This document shows, one piece after another, positions 35,620 to 45,422 of a DNA stretch of 64,000 bases. The notes beneath the pieces were generated by a model, which had not been told where the DNA came from, searched no databases, and saw only the letters and a list, made by a program, of their open reading frames with translations. The stretch's first letter is position 1. Every line of letters starts with the position of its first letter. The position numbers were made by a program, and so were the translations under genes. Source of the stretch: an uncultured Acidobacteriia bacterium (GTDB lineage Bacteria > Acidobacteriota > Terriglobia > Bryobacterales > Bryobacteraceae); NCBI GenBank assembly GCA_903907865.1, contig CAIVPR010000027.1, positions 35,439 through 99,438 on the forward strand. Direction: 5' to 3'.

Positions 35620-37968
35620 CTACCTGGTCACCTGGATGGTGGTGGAAACCTTCTGGCCGTCGGGATTGGTGATGGTCAGAAGGCCCGTCGCGACTGTCGT
35701 CGGGGTAACCGTGAGCTTGATCAGGCCCGAGTTCGTGAATGTGAGGGCCGTCGGCGGCTTGTTGCCCGAGGTGAAAGACGCCGTAAAGCCCTGCTGGAAG
35801 TGCGCGCCGTTGACGGTCACCACGGTGGCGACGTTGACCTTGAGCGATGTCGGCGAGATGGACGCGATGGTGGGTGCCGCAGCCAAGGCCGCGCCTGACA
35901 GGGTCACTGTTTGCGGCGAGGGCACTGCGTTGTCGGCAATGCTGATCGACGCAGCCTTGTTCCCCACGGTGGCGGGCTTGAAGATCACCGTGATCGCGCA
36001 GGTGGCGTTGACCGCCAACGACGTGCCGCAGGTGTTGGTCTGCGAGAACTCGGAGGCGTTCACGCCGGTGACGGTGACCGCAATGCCGGTCAGGGCCGCC
36101 GTCCCGGTGTTCGAGAGCGTCACAGCATGGCTGGCGGTGGTGCCGGTGGCCAAGCTGCCAAACGCATACGAGGTCGCGCCCAGGACTGCCTTGGGTGCCG
36201 TCGGGATCGCGACGCCGGTGCCGGACAGCGGCACGGTCTGCGGCGAACCCGCAATGTTGTCGGCGACGCTGATCGCGGCTGTCCGTGCGCCCGCAGCAGT
36301 AGGCTTGAAGACGACGGAGATCGTGCAAGAGGTATTGACCGGCATGGTCGGAGCGCAGTTGTTGGACTGGGTGAAGTCGCCCGGACTGGCACCGGTGATA
36401 GTGATCCCGGTGATCTTCAGGGCCGCAGTGCCGGTGTTCGAAAGCTTGACGACCTGCCCAGCGCTCGCCGAGGCCACGTTCTGGTTGCCGAAGCTGAGGG
36501 CGACCGGGCTGAGAGTGTTGGTCGGGCTACCCACGGTGATGGCTACCGCCGCCGAATTGCTCGCGAGGAAGGTTGCATCGCCGGAGTAGGAGGCGGTGAT
36601 GCTGTAGGCACCGGCCGGAGGCACGAGGTTGCCGGTGGCAGCGCCGTTGGCGAGGGTGTAAGTCGCAAGGGTCGGGCTGCCCGTCGCATTGGAAACCAGC
36701 TTCACGGTTCCGGTCGGGGTGCCGGAGCCGGTCGACGGCTTCACGCCGATGGTGACCTGCGTGGAGGAACCGGGCGACAGGCTGGTCGGGGACAGCGTCA
36801 GGGAAGTAGTGGATGAGGTGCAGGCGCCGGCGGGCTTCGTGAAGCTGCCGTTGGACGAATACCATCCGTTCACGCCACTCGAAACCGCATCGCGGTAGAA
36901 CCAGCTCTTGAACGCCAATTCCTGGAGGTGGTACGTGGTGGCATTCGACATCGTAACGGTCACGATGGTGCCGCTCAGCGGGTCTCCGACTTCCAAGTTG
37001 GACTGGCAGCCCGAGACCTGGCCCGTGCCGCCCCACGCCGGGGTCGGATTGCCGCCGGTCGGGTCGTCCAGCCATTCGCCGATTTCATGCGACAGCACCG
37101 AGATATCCGTGGTCTTGCCGAAGTCGTTGGAGGTGTCGTACTCGGCGACCGAATAGGTCTGGACCGCGCCTCCAAAGGTGGAGCTGTTAAACGCCGAGTG
37201 GTAGCCGAGAATACAGCAGTTGGTGACCTTCGTGTCGTACATCACCACGTTGTAGAGCAGAAAGACCGGCAGCGTGGACGGCGTCACCGTGGCGGCCAGC
37301 TTGGGAAATTGGGTGGAGAGGAGCGAATCGAAGTAGTTGATGTCCATCTCGCCGAGCCGTCCGCAGTTGGCCGCGATGGTGCGTCCGCTGGCGGCAGGAA
37401 CGGTCACTTTGAGTGCAGGCTGGACCGCCGGGGCGAGCGTCACGTGGTAGTTGGTGTTGGTCTTCACGCTCTGCCAGAAGTTGGCGCGCTGGAAGTAGTC
37501 GAGGTACTGGGTATTCCCGACGTTGGTGCCACCGACCGTGAACTGGCTATTCGAAAAAACCGGCGAGGACAGGACCAGATTGGTCGGCGACTGGCTGGCG
37601 CAGGCGTCTTTCACCGTAGGGTCGAAGGTGTTGCCGTCCGAGAAGGTGAGGACAACGGGAATGATCTGTGTCGGAATCGTCGTCGTGACGTTGGTGGAGG
37701 TCGGGTCGGTGCCAACCATGGTGTACGTGTAGCTGCCATCCTTGGCTTGCCACATCGGGATCGTAGCGCTTACTGCGTTGGCATGGAATCCGGTCTGCTC
37801 CTGTTCCTGGAGCGGACGGGAAACGTGAAGAATTCGGTGACGGGCTTGGCCGTCCGCGGACTCCAGATGGCGGACGTCCGTGGGATTGGGATCCGTGTAA
37901 CGGAACTGGGCGTTGGCCGACAAGGCCGCCACGACCAGCAGGGCGGACAGGGTCTTGCAAGTTTTCAA
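35620..37968 (-). CDS. Large secreted protein: putative protease-like domain, Ig-like, choice-of-anchor D and IPT/TIG domains
   Basis: 782 residues with a signal peptide (MKTCKTLSALLVVAALSANA). The N-terminal ~370 residues are shared with the paralogue at 38170 and contain DISVLSHEIGEWLDDPTGG, reminiscent of a zinc-protease helix but with Glu where the second His of HExxH would be. An Ig-like repeat follows (about 385-480), then two ~100-residue choice-of-anchor D repeats (GTAALKITGITITGASPGDF; NTGTAALTGIAVTVTG) and a final IPT/TIG-like domain (IASISPTSLKVNVATVVTVN). No sorting tail is seen. It is probably surface-attached or extracellular; enzymatic activity is unproven. Confidence 0.75.
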   Translation of the reverse strand: MKTCKTLSALLVVAALSANAQFRYTDPNPTDVRHLESADGQARHRILHVSRPLQEQEQTGFHANAVSATIPMWQAKDGSYTYTMVGTDPTSTNVTTTIPTQIIPVVLTFSDGNTFDPTVKDACASQSPTNLVLSSPVFSNSQFTVGGTNVGNTQYLDYFQRANFWQSVKTNTNYHVTLAPAVQPALKVTVPAASGRTIAANCGRLGEMDINYFDSLLSTQFPKLAATVTPSTLPVFLLYNVVMYDTKVTNCCILGYHSAFNSSTFGGAVQTYSVAEYDTSNDFGKTTDISVLSHEIGEWLDDPTGGNPTPAWGGTGQVSGCQSNLEVGDPLSGTIVTVTMSNATTYHLQELAFKSWFYRDAVSSGVNGWYSSNGSFTKPAGACTSSTTSLTLSPTSLSPGSSTQVTIGVKPSTGSGTPTGTVKLVSNATGSPTLATYTLANGAATGNLVPPAGAYSITASYSGDATFLASNSAAVAITVGSPTNTLSPVALSFGNQNVASASAGQVVKLSNTGTAALKITGITITGASPGDFTQSNNCAPTMPVNTSCTISVVFKPTAAGARTAAISVADNIAGSPQTVPLSGTGVAIPTAPKAVLGATSYAFGSLATGTTASHAVTLSNTGTAALTGIAVTVTGVNASEFSQTNTCGTSLAVNATCAITVIFKPATVGNKAASISIADNAVPSPQTVTLSGAALAAAPTIASISPTSLKVNVATVVTVNGAHFQQGFTASFTSGNKPPTALTFTNSGLIKLTVTPTTVATGLLTITNPDGQKVSTTIQVTR

Positions 37969-38117
37969 AGTTTCCTCCGATTGGGGTCCGCGCGATGGAT
38001 TGCGGGTACCGGTACTCTGCTTCCATTATGTGCCATTTTGGGACGCGCGCGTTTCAAAATGGGATTCGGAAATTTGCGGAGTGCCAGGAAAGTTTCGGAG
38101 GTAGCCCTGAAAAGCGA

Positions 38118-38147
38118 AGGGCGGTCCCCCCGAAAGGAGACCGCCCT
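38118..38147 (-). terminator. Intrinsic terminator after the 38170-40611 gene
   Basis: A 9 bp perfect stem, AGGGCGGTC paired with GACCGCCCT, is followed on the reverse strand by TCGCTTTTC. It separates the two paralogous secreted-protein genes, so the downstream copy must have its own promoter in the ~150 bp between the hairpin and its start. Confidence 0.75.
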
Positions 38148-38169
38148 ATGACCGACGTTGCTGGAGGTA

Positions 38170-40611
38170 TTATTTCCCGGTGCCCGACAGGGCCACCGAC
38201 TGCGGGGAGCCGGCTGCGCTGTCGGCCACGCTCAGAGTTGCCGAGCGGGCGAGTTTGGCCGTCGGCTTGAAGGTCACCGTGACGGTGCATTTCGCCGCGG
38301 CAGCGACGGACGTCCCGCACGTGTTGGTCTGCGAGAAGTCACCCGGATTGGTCCCGCCGAGCGTGATCGAGGTGATCGTCAGGCTCGCGTTCCCGGTATT
38401 GGTTAGCGTCACGGTCTGCGCGGTGGCGCTGGTGCCGACCGTGGTGCTGGCGAAGGTCAACGAAGTCGGCGAGAAGGAGACTATCGGGGCGGGTACGGCA
38501 GCGCCGGTCCCCGACAGGGAAACCGTCTGCGGCGATCCCGTCGCGTTGTCGGCGATGCTGATCGAGGCCGTCCGGGTCCCTACAGCGGTTGGCTTGAAGG
38601 TTAGTGTGATGGTGCAGGTTCCGGCGGCGGCAACCGAGGTCCCGCAGGTGTTGGCCTGGCTGTAGTCGCCCGAGGCGGAACCCGTGACCGAAACCGCGAT
38701 CCCGGTGAGCGACGCGTTGCCCTTGTTGGCCAGCGTCACGGTCTGAGTCGCGGCGGCAGAGCCCACGGTGGTGCTGGCGAACGTCAAAGACGACGGACTC
38801 AGGGTCACGGCGGGTGCCAGCGCGGCGACGGCGGTGCCCGTCAACGGAACCGTTTGGGGAGAACCGGTGGCGTTGTCGGTCAGGGTGAGCGACGCGGTCC
38901 GCGTGCCGGCGGCAGTGGGCTTGAAGACCACCGAGATCGTGCAGCTCGCGTTGACGGCCACGCTGGAGCCGCAGTTGTTGGTCTGGCTGTAGTCGCCGGG
39001 GCTCGCACCGGTTACGGTGACCGACGAGAGCGTGAACGGCGCGGTACCGGTGTTCTTGGCGGTCACGGCCAAGGCCGCAGAAGCGACACCGACCGTGGTG
39101 GACGGGAAGGCCAGGGAGACCGGGGCCAAAGTCAGTGCCGCCGATCCTACCTTCACCGCAACGGCAGCGGAGGAACTGGCGGCAAAATTGGCGTCAGCGG
39201 AATAATTCGCAGTCAGATTGTAGCTACCTGCAGGGATCGCCACCGTCGAAGTTCCGGCTCCGGCGGCCAAGGTATAGGTCGCAACCGTCGCGCCATTCAG
39301 GCTCGCGACGACAGTGGCGGTGCCTGTGGGGGTCCCGGTGAAGCCCGCCGCAGCCGCGACCTTCACGGTCAGCGTGGTGGAAGCCCCGGCGGCGAGCGTT
39401 GTCGGGTTCACGGTGAGAGTCGTCGTCGAAGTCTCGCAGGGCGTGGAAGCGGTCTTGAAGGTGCCATTGGACGAGAACCAGCCGTTGACGCCGCTGGCCG
39501 GGGAATCGCGGTAGAACCAGCTCTTGAAAGCCAGTTCCTGCAAGTGGTACACGTAGGCGTTGGAGCCTGTCACGGTCACGCCGGTGCCGCTGAGCGGGTC
39601 GCCCACTTCGAGGTTGTTCTGGCAGCCGCTGACCTGGCCGATGTGGCCCCAGTAAGGGGTTGGGTTGTTGCCGGTCGGGTCGTTCATCCATTCGGCGATC
39701 TCGTGCGACAGAGTGGCAACGTCCGAGTAGGCGGCAGAAAAATAGCCGGAGGTGTCGAAGTCGGACACGACGTAAGTTTGGACCGCGCCGCCGAAGCTGC
39801 CGTTGTTGTTGTTGAACGCCGAGTGGTAGCCAAGGATGCAGCAGTTCGTCGAAGTGGTCTGGTACAGCACCACGTTCGAGAGCAGGAAGACGGGAAGCTG
39901 CGAGGGCAACACGCCCATGGCCGCAAGCTGGGTAAAGACCGTCCCCTGGATCTGGGGGTCGAACCAGTTGATGTCCATTTGGCCGAGCTTCCCGCAGGAT
40001 GTGGCGACGGTCACGCCGCTCGCCGCGGGTACGGTCAGCGTAATCGCGGTGGTGGTGGACGCGCTCAGCAGCGTATGGTAGCCGGGGTTCACCCCGCCAG
40101 TGGCACCGATGCTGGTCCAAAAGTTGGCGCGCTGGAAGAAATCGGCATATTGCGTGGTGCCGACGCTGGTGCCGCCGACGGTCCAAGCATTGCTGGCGAA
40201 GATCGGGGAGGAAAGAACCAACGACGACGGGCTGGACTTGGAGGAACAGGTATTCGTGGTGGTGGGGTCGAAGATGGTGCCGTCGGAAAACTTCAAAATG
40301 ATGGGAACAATGGGGGAGGTGATCGTCGTGGAAGGCGATGCCTGTTTCACCAGCGGACTGTTGCCGACCATCTGGTACGAGTAAGTACCGTCCGTCGCCT
40401 GCCAGAAGGGGATCGTGGCGGCCGGAGTCACAGCGTTTGCCTGGATCGGCGAAGGCTGGAGCGGCATGCGAACGTGCCGTGGCTGGTGGGTCGTGGCAAC
40501 CGGAGCCGGTTGAGTTGAAAATCTGCGGGTTTGGCCGAGCGCCGGATGGGCGGCCATGGCGGTTGCGACCAAGGCCAGGCCCAAGGATTGGACAGTTTGA
40601 AGTGATTTCAC
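38170..40611 (-). CDS. Large secreted protein, paralogue of 35620-37968
   Basis: 813 residues with a signal peptide (QSLGLALVATAMAAHPALG). The N-terminal domain shares the arrangement ATIPFWQATDGTYSYQMVG, TNCCILGYHSAFN, VATLSHEIAEWMNDPTGN, QVSGCQNNLEVGDPLSGT and LQELAFKSWFYRDSPASGVN. It is followed by one Ig-like domain and three choice-of-anchor D repeats, each with a pattern like PSSLTFASTTVGSAAATQ and a conserved CGTS cysteine. The HEIxEW motif is conserved in both copies. The N-terminal domain may be a degenerate or unusual metalloprotease; the repeats are adhesion-type beta sandwiches. Confidence 0.75.
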   Translation of the reverse strand: MKSLQTVQSLGLALVATAMAAHPALGQTRRFSTQPAPVATTHQPRHVRMPLQPSPIQANAVTPAATIPFWQATDGTYSYQMVGNSPLVKQASPSTTITSPIVPIILKFSDGTIFDPTTTNTCSSKSSPSSLVLSSPIFASNAWTVGGTSVGTTQYADFFQRANFWTSIGATGGVNPGYHTLLSASTTTAITLTVPAASGVTVATSCGKLGQMDINWFDPQIQGTVFTQLAAMGVLPSQLPVFLLSNVVLYQTTSTNCCILGYHSAFNNNNGSFGGAVQTYVVSDFDTSGYFSAAYSDVATLSHEIAEWMNDPTGNNPTPYWGHIGQVSGCQNNLEVGDPLSGTGVTVTGSNAYVYHLQELAFKSWFYRDSPASGVNGWFSSNGTFKTASTPCETSTTTLTVNPTTLAAGASTTLTVKVAAAAGFTGTPTGTATVVASLNGATVATYTLAAGAGTSTVAIPAGSYNLTANYSADANFAASSSAAVAVKVGSAALTLAPVSLAFPSTTVGVASAALAVTAKNTGTAPFTLSSVTVTGASPGDYSQTNNCGSSVAVNASCTISVVFKPTAAGTRTASLTLTDNATGSPQTVPLTGTAVAALAPAVTLSPSSLTFASTTVGSAAATQTVTLANKGNASLTGIAVSVTGSASGDYSQANTCGTSVAAAGTCTITLTFKPTAVGTRTASISIADNATGSPQTVSLSGTGAAVPAPIVSFSPTSLTFASTTVGTSATAQTVTLTNTGNASLTITSITLGGTNPGDFSQTNTCGTSVAAAAKCTVTVTFKPTAKLARSATLSVADSAAGSPQSVALSGTGK

Positions 40612-40696
40612 CAGTACCAGTGTGCGGGGCGTCCTAGGCTTGTTTCAATTCCAAGGGTACTCATTTCAAATTCCTAAGTACTGGAACCTAGGAAAT

Positions 40697-41461
40697 CTAC
40701 CAGGCACTGCGTCCGCCATCCACCATCAGGTTGGCACCGGTGATGAAGCTGGCCTCGCTGGAGGCGAAGAAAAGGATCGCGTTGGCGACCTCGCGGGCCT
40801 CGCCGACACGGTTCATCATGTGCTCGGCGGCAGCTGAAACGGTCCATTCCTCGCGCGTCAGGCCCATGCGGACCCACTCGCGCTCAGTGGCCGTGGTGAT
40901 GACGCAGCCTGGGCTGACGGAATTCACGCGGATGTTGGAGGGGGCCAGATCCAGCGCCATGCAGCGAGTCATCGTCATGATGGCGGCCTTGCTGGAGTTG
41001 TAGGTGGCGAAGTTGTGCTGCGCCAGCACCCCGCTGGTCGAGGCGACGTTGACAATGGCCCCGCCGCCGCGCGTCCTGATGTGCGGGATGGCATGCTTGG
41101 CCACCATTGCGGTGCCGATCACGTTGATCCCGAGCACGCGCTGCCAATTCTCCATGCTGGCGTCCTCCACCGAAAACGTGGTGAAGTCGGCCGCATTGTT
41201 GACCAGAATGTCGATGCCTCCGAACCGCTCCACGGCTGTGGCGCTGATCCGGCGGGCGTCGTCCTCCTTGGAGATGTCGCTGCAAACGGCCACCGCTTCC
41301 CCGCCTGCGGCTTGGATCAGGGCGACGGTCTCGTCCAGGTCGGCACCGTTGATGTCCGCGACGACCAGGCGCGCCCCTTCCTCGGAGAAACGAAGGGCGC
41401 AGGCCCGACCGATGCCGGAGGCTGCGCCCGTGACGATGGCTACTAGATTCTTCAGACGCAT
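40697..41461 (-). CDS. SDR-family NAD(P)-dependent oxidoreductase
   Basis: 254 residues, classical short-chain dehydrogenase. Cofactor motif VTGAASGIGRACALRF at the N-terminus, VADIN (suggesting NAD preference through the Asp), ILVNNAADF, catalytic Ser-Tyr-Lys in NVASTSGV and TYNSSKAAI, and the closing FITGANLMVDGG. The substrate cannot be told from sequence; glucose dehydrogenase-like or 3-oxoacyl-ACP reductase-like labels would be guesses. Confidence 0.9.
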   Translation of the reverse strand: MRLKNLVAIVTGAASGIGRACALRFSEEGARLVVADINGADLDETVALIQAAGGEAVAVCSDISKEDDARRISATAVERFGGIDILVNNAADFTTFSVEDASMENWQRVLGINVIGTAMVAKHAIPHIRTRGGGAIVNVASTSGVLAQHNFATYNSSKAAIMTMTRCMALDLAPSNIRVNSVSPGCVITTATEREWVRMGLTREEWTVSAAAEHMMNRVGEAREVANAILFFASSEASFITGANLMVDGGRSAW

Positions 41462-41540
41462 AAGTGGAAACGCGAACGGGGCGGCAAATCCCCATCATAT
41501 AGAAGGGGATAACGCCGTCCCGTTTTGGCGATGCGAGTGC

Positions 41541-42164
41541 TTAGAGCTTCGAGATCGGCACGGGGCCCATCTCGCGGCTGGAAATGACGCGGTCGATGAT
41601 GCCGTACTCGACGGCCTGCTCCGAGCTCATGATGTAGTCGCGGTCCACGTCGCGGGCGACGCGTTCCATCGACTGGCCGCTGGCGTCGGACAGGATCTTG
41701 TTCAACATCTCGCGCATGCGAAGGATCTCGCGGGCGTAGATGTCGATGTCGGCGGCCTGTCCGGCCAAGCCCTGCATCGAGGGCTGGTGGATCATGATGC
41801 GCGAATTCGGAAGGCTGAAGCGCTTGCCCTTGGTGCCGGCAGCCAGCAGGACTGCGCCCATCGAGGCCGCCTGTCCCACGCAAATTGTGACGATGTCCGG
41901 GCGGACGAACGCCATCGTGTCCAAGATCGCAAGGCCGGCAGTGATCGAGCCACCCGGCGAGTTGATGTAGATCGAGATGTCGCGCTCCGGATCCTCGGCT
42001 TCGAGGAACAGCAGTTGCGCGATCACCAGATTCGCAACCGTGTCGTCGATCGGCGTGCCAAGGAAGATGATGTTCTCTTTCAGCAGCCGCGAGTAGATGT
42101 CGTAAGCACGCTCACCCCTCGAAGTCTGTTCCACCACCATGGGAACTAGCAAAGAATTTACCAA
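41541..42164 (-). CDS. clpP: ATP-dependent Clp protease proteolytic subunit
   Basis: 207 residues, standard ClpP. Catalytic Ser in [19 protein letters not shown], His in [11 protein letters not shown] and Asp in [19 protein letters not shown]. It forms the double heptamer that degrades proteins fed by ClpX or ClpA/C, none of which is in the window. It is a single gene here, not followed by clpX as in many genomes. Divergent from the MFS gene. Confidence 0.97.
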   Translation of the reverse strand: MVNSLLVPMVVEQTSRGERAYDIYSRLLKENIIFLGTPIDDTVANLVIAQLLFLEAEDPERDISIYINSPGGSITAGLAILDTMAFVRPDIVTICVGQAASMGAVLLAAGTKGKRFSLPNSRIMIHQPSMQGLAGQAADIDIYAREILRMREMLNKILSDASGQSMERVARDVDRDYIMSSEQAVEYGIIDRVISSREMGPVPISKL

Positions 42165-42327
42165 TCCTTTCGTTTTTCAGCAGTTCGGAATGCCCGCTGC
42201 TTTACCGATGTGGAACCGGGGACCCCGGATTCACGGCGGCGATTGCAAGCGGCGCGCACGGCCCGAAATCCCATGATACGCCCAAGGCCCAAGCTAAACT
42301 GGGTGGTTCCGCACGCCGACTACGAAA

Positions 42328-43530
42328 ATGACCAGGAACACAAGGGCGCAATGGGGGGCCGTAGCGTTTTTCGCCCTCGCATCGACGTGGAATTACCTCG
42401 ACCGGTCGGTGCTGTCCGCCGCCGGACCGTCGGTGCGGGCCGAGTTCCACCTCTCCAACGAAGGTTTCGGGTGGCTGGTCTCGGCCTTCTCTTTTGCCTA
42501 TGCGCTCGCCGCGCCGCTGACGGGCTGGTTGCTGGACCGGTTGGGACTGGAGGCAGGAATCGTTTGGGCTGTCGGATGCTGGTCGCTGGCGGCGGCAGGC
42601 TGCGGCTGGACGCGGACCGTGTTCCAACTGGGTGCCGCGCGGGCCGCGCTCGGAGCGTTCGAGTCGACCGGGGTGCCGGCCGCGGGCAAGCTGAACTCGA
42701 TCTACCTCGAACCGCGCAACCGGGCGCTGGGCGCGGCAATGACCCAGGTCGGGATCGGGATCGGGATGGTCGTGGCGCCGTTGCTGGTGCGGTCCCTGCC
42801 CGGCTGGCGGTCGCCATTCTTCGTTTGCGCAACCGCTGGGTTGATCTGGATTCCGCTCTGGATGCTGGTGCGCCGCACGGTGCCGCCGTACCAGGAGGTA
42901 GCCCCGCGGCCAAGTGGCTCCAAGGGGCGGCTGGCCCATCCGGAAAAGCTGCTACTGCTGGCGGTGGCGAGCATCCTCTGGATGGTGGGATACACGTTTT
43001 GGTCGAACTGGACGACCTTGTACCTCACACAGACGTACCACCTGACGCCTGGGCAGGCAAACGGCTGGGCATGGATACCTCCTGTCGCGTCGGTGTGCGG
43101 CGGTTTCGCGGGCGGTTGGATTTCGCGGATGGCGATTGGGCGTGGCCTGCCGCCGGTCCAGGCGCGGGTCTTCGCAATGCTCGTGAGTGCGGTCGGGTGC
43201 TTGGTGACGGTGCTGGCCCCGAGTTGCCCGACCCCGATGCTCGCCACGGCCGTAGCCTCTGCCAGCTACTTCTTCACGTTGGCCGGCAGCGTCAACCTGT
43301 ACACGATCCCGGTGGACCTCTGGGGCGGGGAGCGTGCCGGAACGGCCATTTCGGCGCTGGTATTCGCCTACGGGCTGCTCCAGACAGGCATTTCGCCGCT
43401 GATCGGCCGGATGGTCGACCACTACGGCTACGGACCGGTCTGCTGGATGGTGGCGCTTCCCCCGTTGCTGGCATGGCTGCTCCTGAGGGGACTGCGGGAA
43501 AACGCCGTGCAGACCCGCCCCGTGTTGTGA
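42328..43530 (+). CDS. MFS transporter, ACS (organic anion:cation symporter)-like
   Basis: 400 residues with about 12 membrane helices. The N-terminal pattern WNYLDRSVLSAAGPSVRAEF, GWLLDRLGLEAG and a mid-protein loop of charged residues resemble the anion:cation symporter group (hexuronate, phthalate, tartrate). The substrate is unassigned. It is followed after 13 bp by an exported beta-propeller protein, so the two may act in uptake and handling of the same organic acid or sugar acid. Confidence 0.87.
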   Translation: MTRNTRAQWGAVAFFALASTWNYLDRSVLSAAGPSVRAEFHLSNEGFGWLVSAFSFAYALAAPLTGWLLDRLGLEAGIVWAVGCWSLAAAGCGWTRTVFQLGAARAALGAFESTGVPAAGKLNSIYLEPRNRALGAAMTQVGIGIGMVVAPLLVRSLPGWRSPFFVCATAGLIWIPLWMLVRRTVPPYQEVAPRPSGSKGRLAHPEKLLLLAVASILWMVGYTFWSNWTTLYLTQTYHLTPGQANGWAWIPPVASVCGGFAGGWISRMAIGRGLPPVQARVFAMLVSAVGCLVTVLAPSCPTPMLATAVASASYFFTLAGSVNLYTIPVDLWGGERAGTAISALVFAYGLLQTGISPLIGRMVDHYGYGPVCWMVALPPLLAWLLLRGLRENAVQTRPVL

Positions 43531-43543
43531 TAAATTCAAACCC

Positions 43544-44605
43544 ATGCGGCAATCGAGCGAAACAACGCGTAGAGATTTTGTGGCCGGCGTAGCTGGCGTG
43601 GCCACCGTAGCGGCGGCCCCGGCGATCCTGGGCGCAAAGAAGTCGGGCAGCACCCTTCCGGTGATCGGCACCGGCGCCCACCAGTTCGAGGTCATCCACG
43701 ACTGGGGCGAACTCCCGGCCGACATCGCCTACGGCAACACCCACGGCGTCTGCGAGGATTCGCAAGGCCACATCTACGTCCACCACACGGTGAACAAGTC
43801 GAGCACCAGCCACAACTCGATGGTGATCTTCGACGCCAAGGGCAAGTTCGTCACCAGCTGGGGCCCGGACTTCATGGGCGGCGCGCACGGCCTCCACATT
43901 CACAAGGAAGGCTCGACCGAATACCTGTACCTTTGCGACACCAAGCGCGCGGTCGTGGTGAAGGCGACGCTGAAGGGCGAGGTGGTCTGGAGCATCGGCT
44001 ATCCCGAGCAGGCCGCGCCCTACAAGCCCGGTGCCGACGGCAAGAAGATCAAGTACAGCCCCACCAACCTCGCCATCGCCCCCAACGGCGACATCTACGT
44101 GGGCGACGGCTACGGCTCCAGCTACATCAACCACTACAACAGCAAGGGCGAGTACATCCGCACCTTTGGCGGCCCCGGCAAGGAAGCGGGCCAGCTCTCC
44201 ACACCGCACGGCATTATCGTGGATAACCGCGGTAAATCGCCGATCCTGGTTGTGGCCGACCGTGGCAATGCCCGCATCCAGCGCTTCACGCTTGACGGCA
44301 AGCACATCGACTTTATCAGCGGCACCAACCAGCCCTGCCACTTCGGCTTCTCCAAGAAGGGCGACATGACCGTGGTCCCTGATCTTGGCGCGCGCGTCAC
44401 CATCTTCGACAAAGAGAACAAGGTGATCGAGCATCTGGGCGACGATTCGGCCTCCGAATGGCGCAAGACCCGCGTACTAACCCGCGACAAGTTCACTCCG
44501 GGCAAGTTCGTGGCTCCGCACGGCGCGTGCTTCGACCACGCAGGGAACATCTTCGTGGTGGAATGGGTGGAAGTTGGCCGCGTCACCAAACTCCGCAAAG
44601 TCTGA
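43544..44605 (+). CDS. Tat-exported NHL-repeat/six-bladed beta-propeller protein
   Basis: 353 residues. The N-terminus ETTRRDFVAGVAGVATVAAA is a twin-arginine signal, so a folded, possibly cofactor-bearing protein is exported. The rest has beta-propeller blades with NHL phrases: GNTHGVCEDSQGHIYVHHTV, LAIAPNGDIYVGDGYGSSYI, LSTPHGIIVDNRGKSPILVV and APHGACFDHAGNIFVVEWV. It resembles peptidylglycine-lyase/NHL proteins of unknown substrate. It is coupled to the MFS gene upstream, and its 3' end overlaps the next gene by 32 bases. Confidence 0.82.
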   Translation: MRQSSETTRRDFVAGVAGVATVAAAPAILGAKKSGSTLPVIGTGAHQFEVIHDWGELPADIAYGNTHGVCEDSQGHIYVHHTVNKSSTSHNSMVIFDAKGKFVTSWGPDFMGGAHGLHIHKEGSTEYLYLCDTKRAVVVKATLKGEVVWSIGYPEQAAPYKPGADGKKIKYSPTNLAIAPNGDIYVGDGYGSSYINHYNSKGEYIRTFGGPGKEAGQLSTPHGIIVDNRGKSPILVVADRGNARIQRFTLDGKHIDFISGTNQPCHFGFSKKGDMTVVPDLGARVTIFDKENKVIEHLGDDSASEWRKTRVLTRDKFTPGKFVAPHGACFDHAGNIFVVEWVEVGRVTKLRKV

Positions 44606-45407
44606 GGACACCTCCCCGGGCCCGGTAATCCTACTGGGCCTGGGCTTTACAACATCGCGGCTGGCTTGGCGGTTGCTGCGCCGGGGCGTACCCGTGTGGG
44701 CGGCCGTACGCAACGCCGGACGCTTTGCCGACTTGGCCGATGCCGGCGCGAACATCCGCGAAATCGATCCTTCCCTGTTCCCGGCGGGATCGGCCTTAGT
44801 CCACACGGTCCCGCCGGTGCCCGAGCCCGATGCGGGCAATCTGCGGCGATTCATCGAGGCGGTTCAGCCCAGACGGGTCCTGTATATTTCATCGACCGGC
44901 GTCTACGGCGAACAGAAGGACATTGATTGCCTGACGCAGGTGGCTCCGTGCGAAGAGAAGGGGTACAGGCGGGTTGACGAGGAGGGTTGGGTCGCGTCGG
45001 GACCTTGGTCCCACCTGATTCTTCGGGCAGCGGCGATATATGGACCTGGCCGCGGCGTGCACGTGCGGTTGCGGGAGGGCAAGCTTCCGAGGGGCGGGGG
45101 TAGCGAGGTCGTCAGCCGCATCCACGCGGACGATCTGGCAGCTTTGCTTGATGCCGGCCTGTCGTCCGACGTCCAAGCAGCCCTTCCAGCCGCTGACGAG
45201 TACCCCTGTTCCAGCACCGAAATCGTGGCGTGGTGCTCGGAATGCATGGGGCTGGCAACGGTCGGCGGAGACAAGACCTTCCCGGTGGCGGGCAGACGGG
45301 TGGACGCTCGCCAAACATTCCAGCTGTTGGGCGTCACGCCGGTTTATCCGACTTTCCAAACAGGAATTCCGGCCAGCCTCGTGGAAGAGGGCTGGCCGGA
45401 TCTTTGA
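44574..45407 (+). CDS. NAD(P)-binding epimerase/SDR-like protein (YeeZ-like)
   Basis: 277 residues starting with TTG 44574, the only start codon in frame before the Rossmann motif ILLGLGFTTSRLAWRLLRRG. The pattern VLYISSTGVYGE and LILRAAAIYGPGRG matches atypical extended SDRs. The usual Y-x3-K appears replaced (YRRVDEEG), as in YeeZ-type members whose activity is unknown. It overlaps the preceding propeller gene by 32 bp, which implies co-expression with the transporter set. Confidence 0.75.
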   Translation: MAASPNSAKSEDTSPGPVILLGLGFTTSRLAWRLLRRGVPVWAAVRNAGRFADLADAGANIREIDPSLFPAGSALVHTVPPVPEPDAGNLRRFIEAVQPRRVLYISSTGVYGEQKDIDCLTQVAPCEEKGYRRVDEEGWVASGPWSHLILRAAAIYGPGRGVHVRLREGKLPRGGGSEVVSRIHADDLAALLDAGLSSDVQAALPAADEYPCSSTEIVAWCSECMGLATVGGDKTFPVAGRRVDARQTFQLLGVTPVYPTFQTGIPASLVEEGWPDL

Positions 45408-45422
45408 ATCGGATCGGATGTT

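Noticed and set aside
35408..36589. A 393-residue forward frame opposite the secreted proteins
   Set aside because: Val/Ala/Thr-rich antisense image of choice-of-anchor repeats; the same frame recurs opposite the paralogue, as expected for a repeat shadow.
38170..39130. DNA-level direct repeats resembling a tandem array
   Set aside because: They are explained by three protein-level choice-of-anchor D domains of about 100 residues; not CRISPR and not a mobile element.
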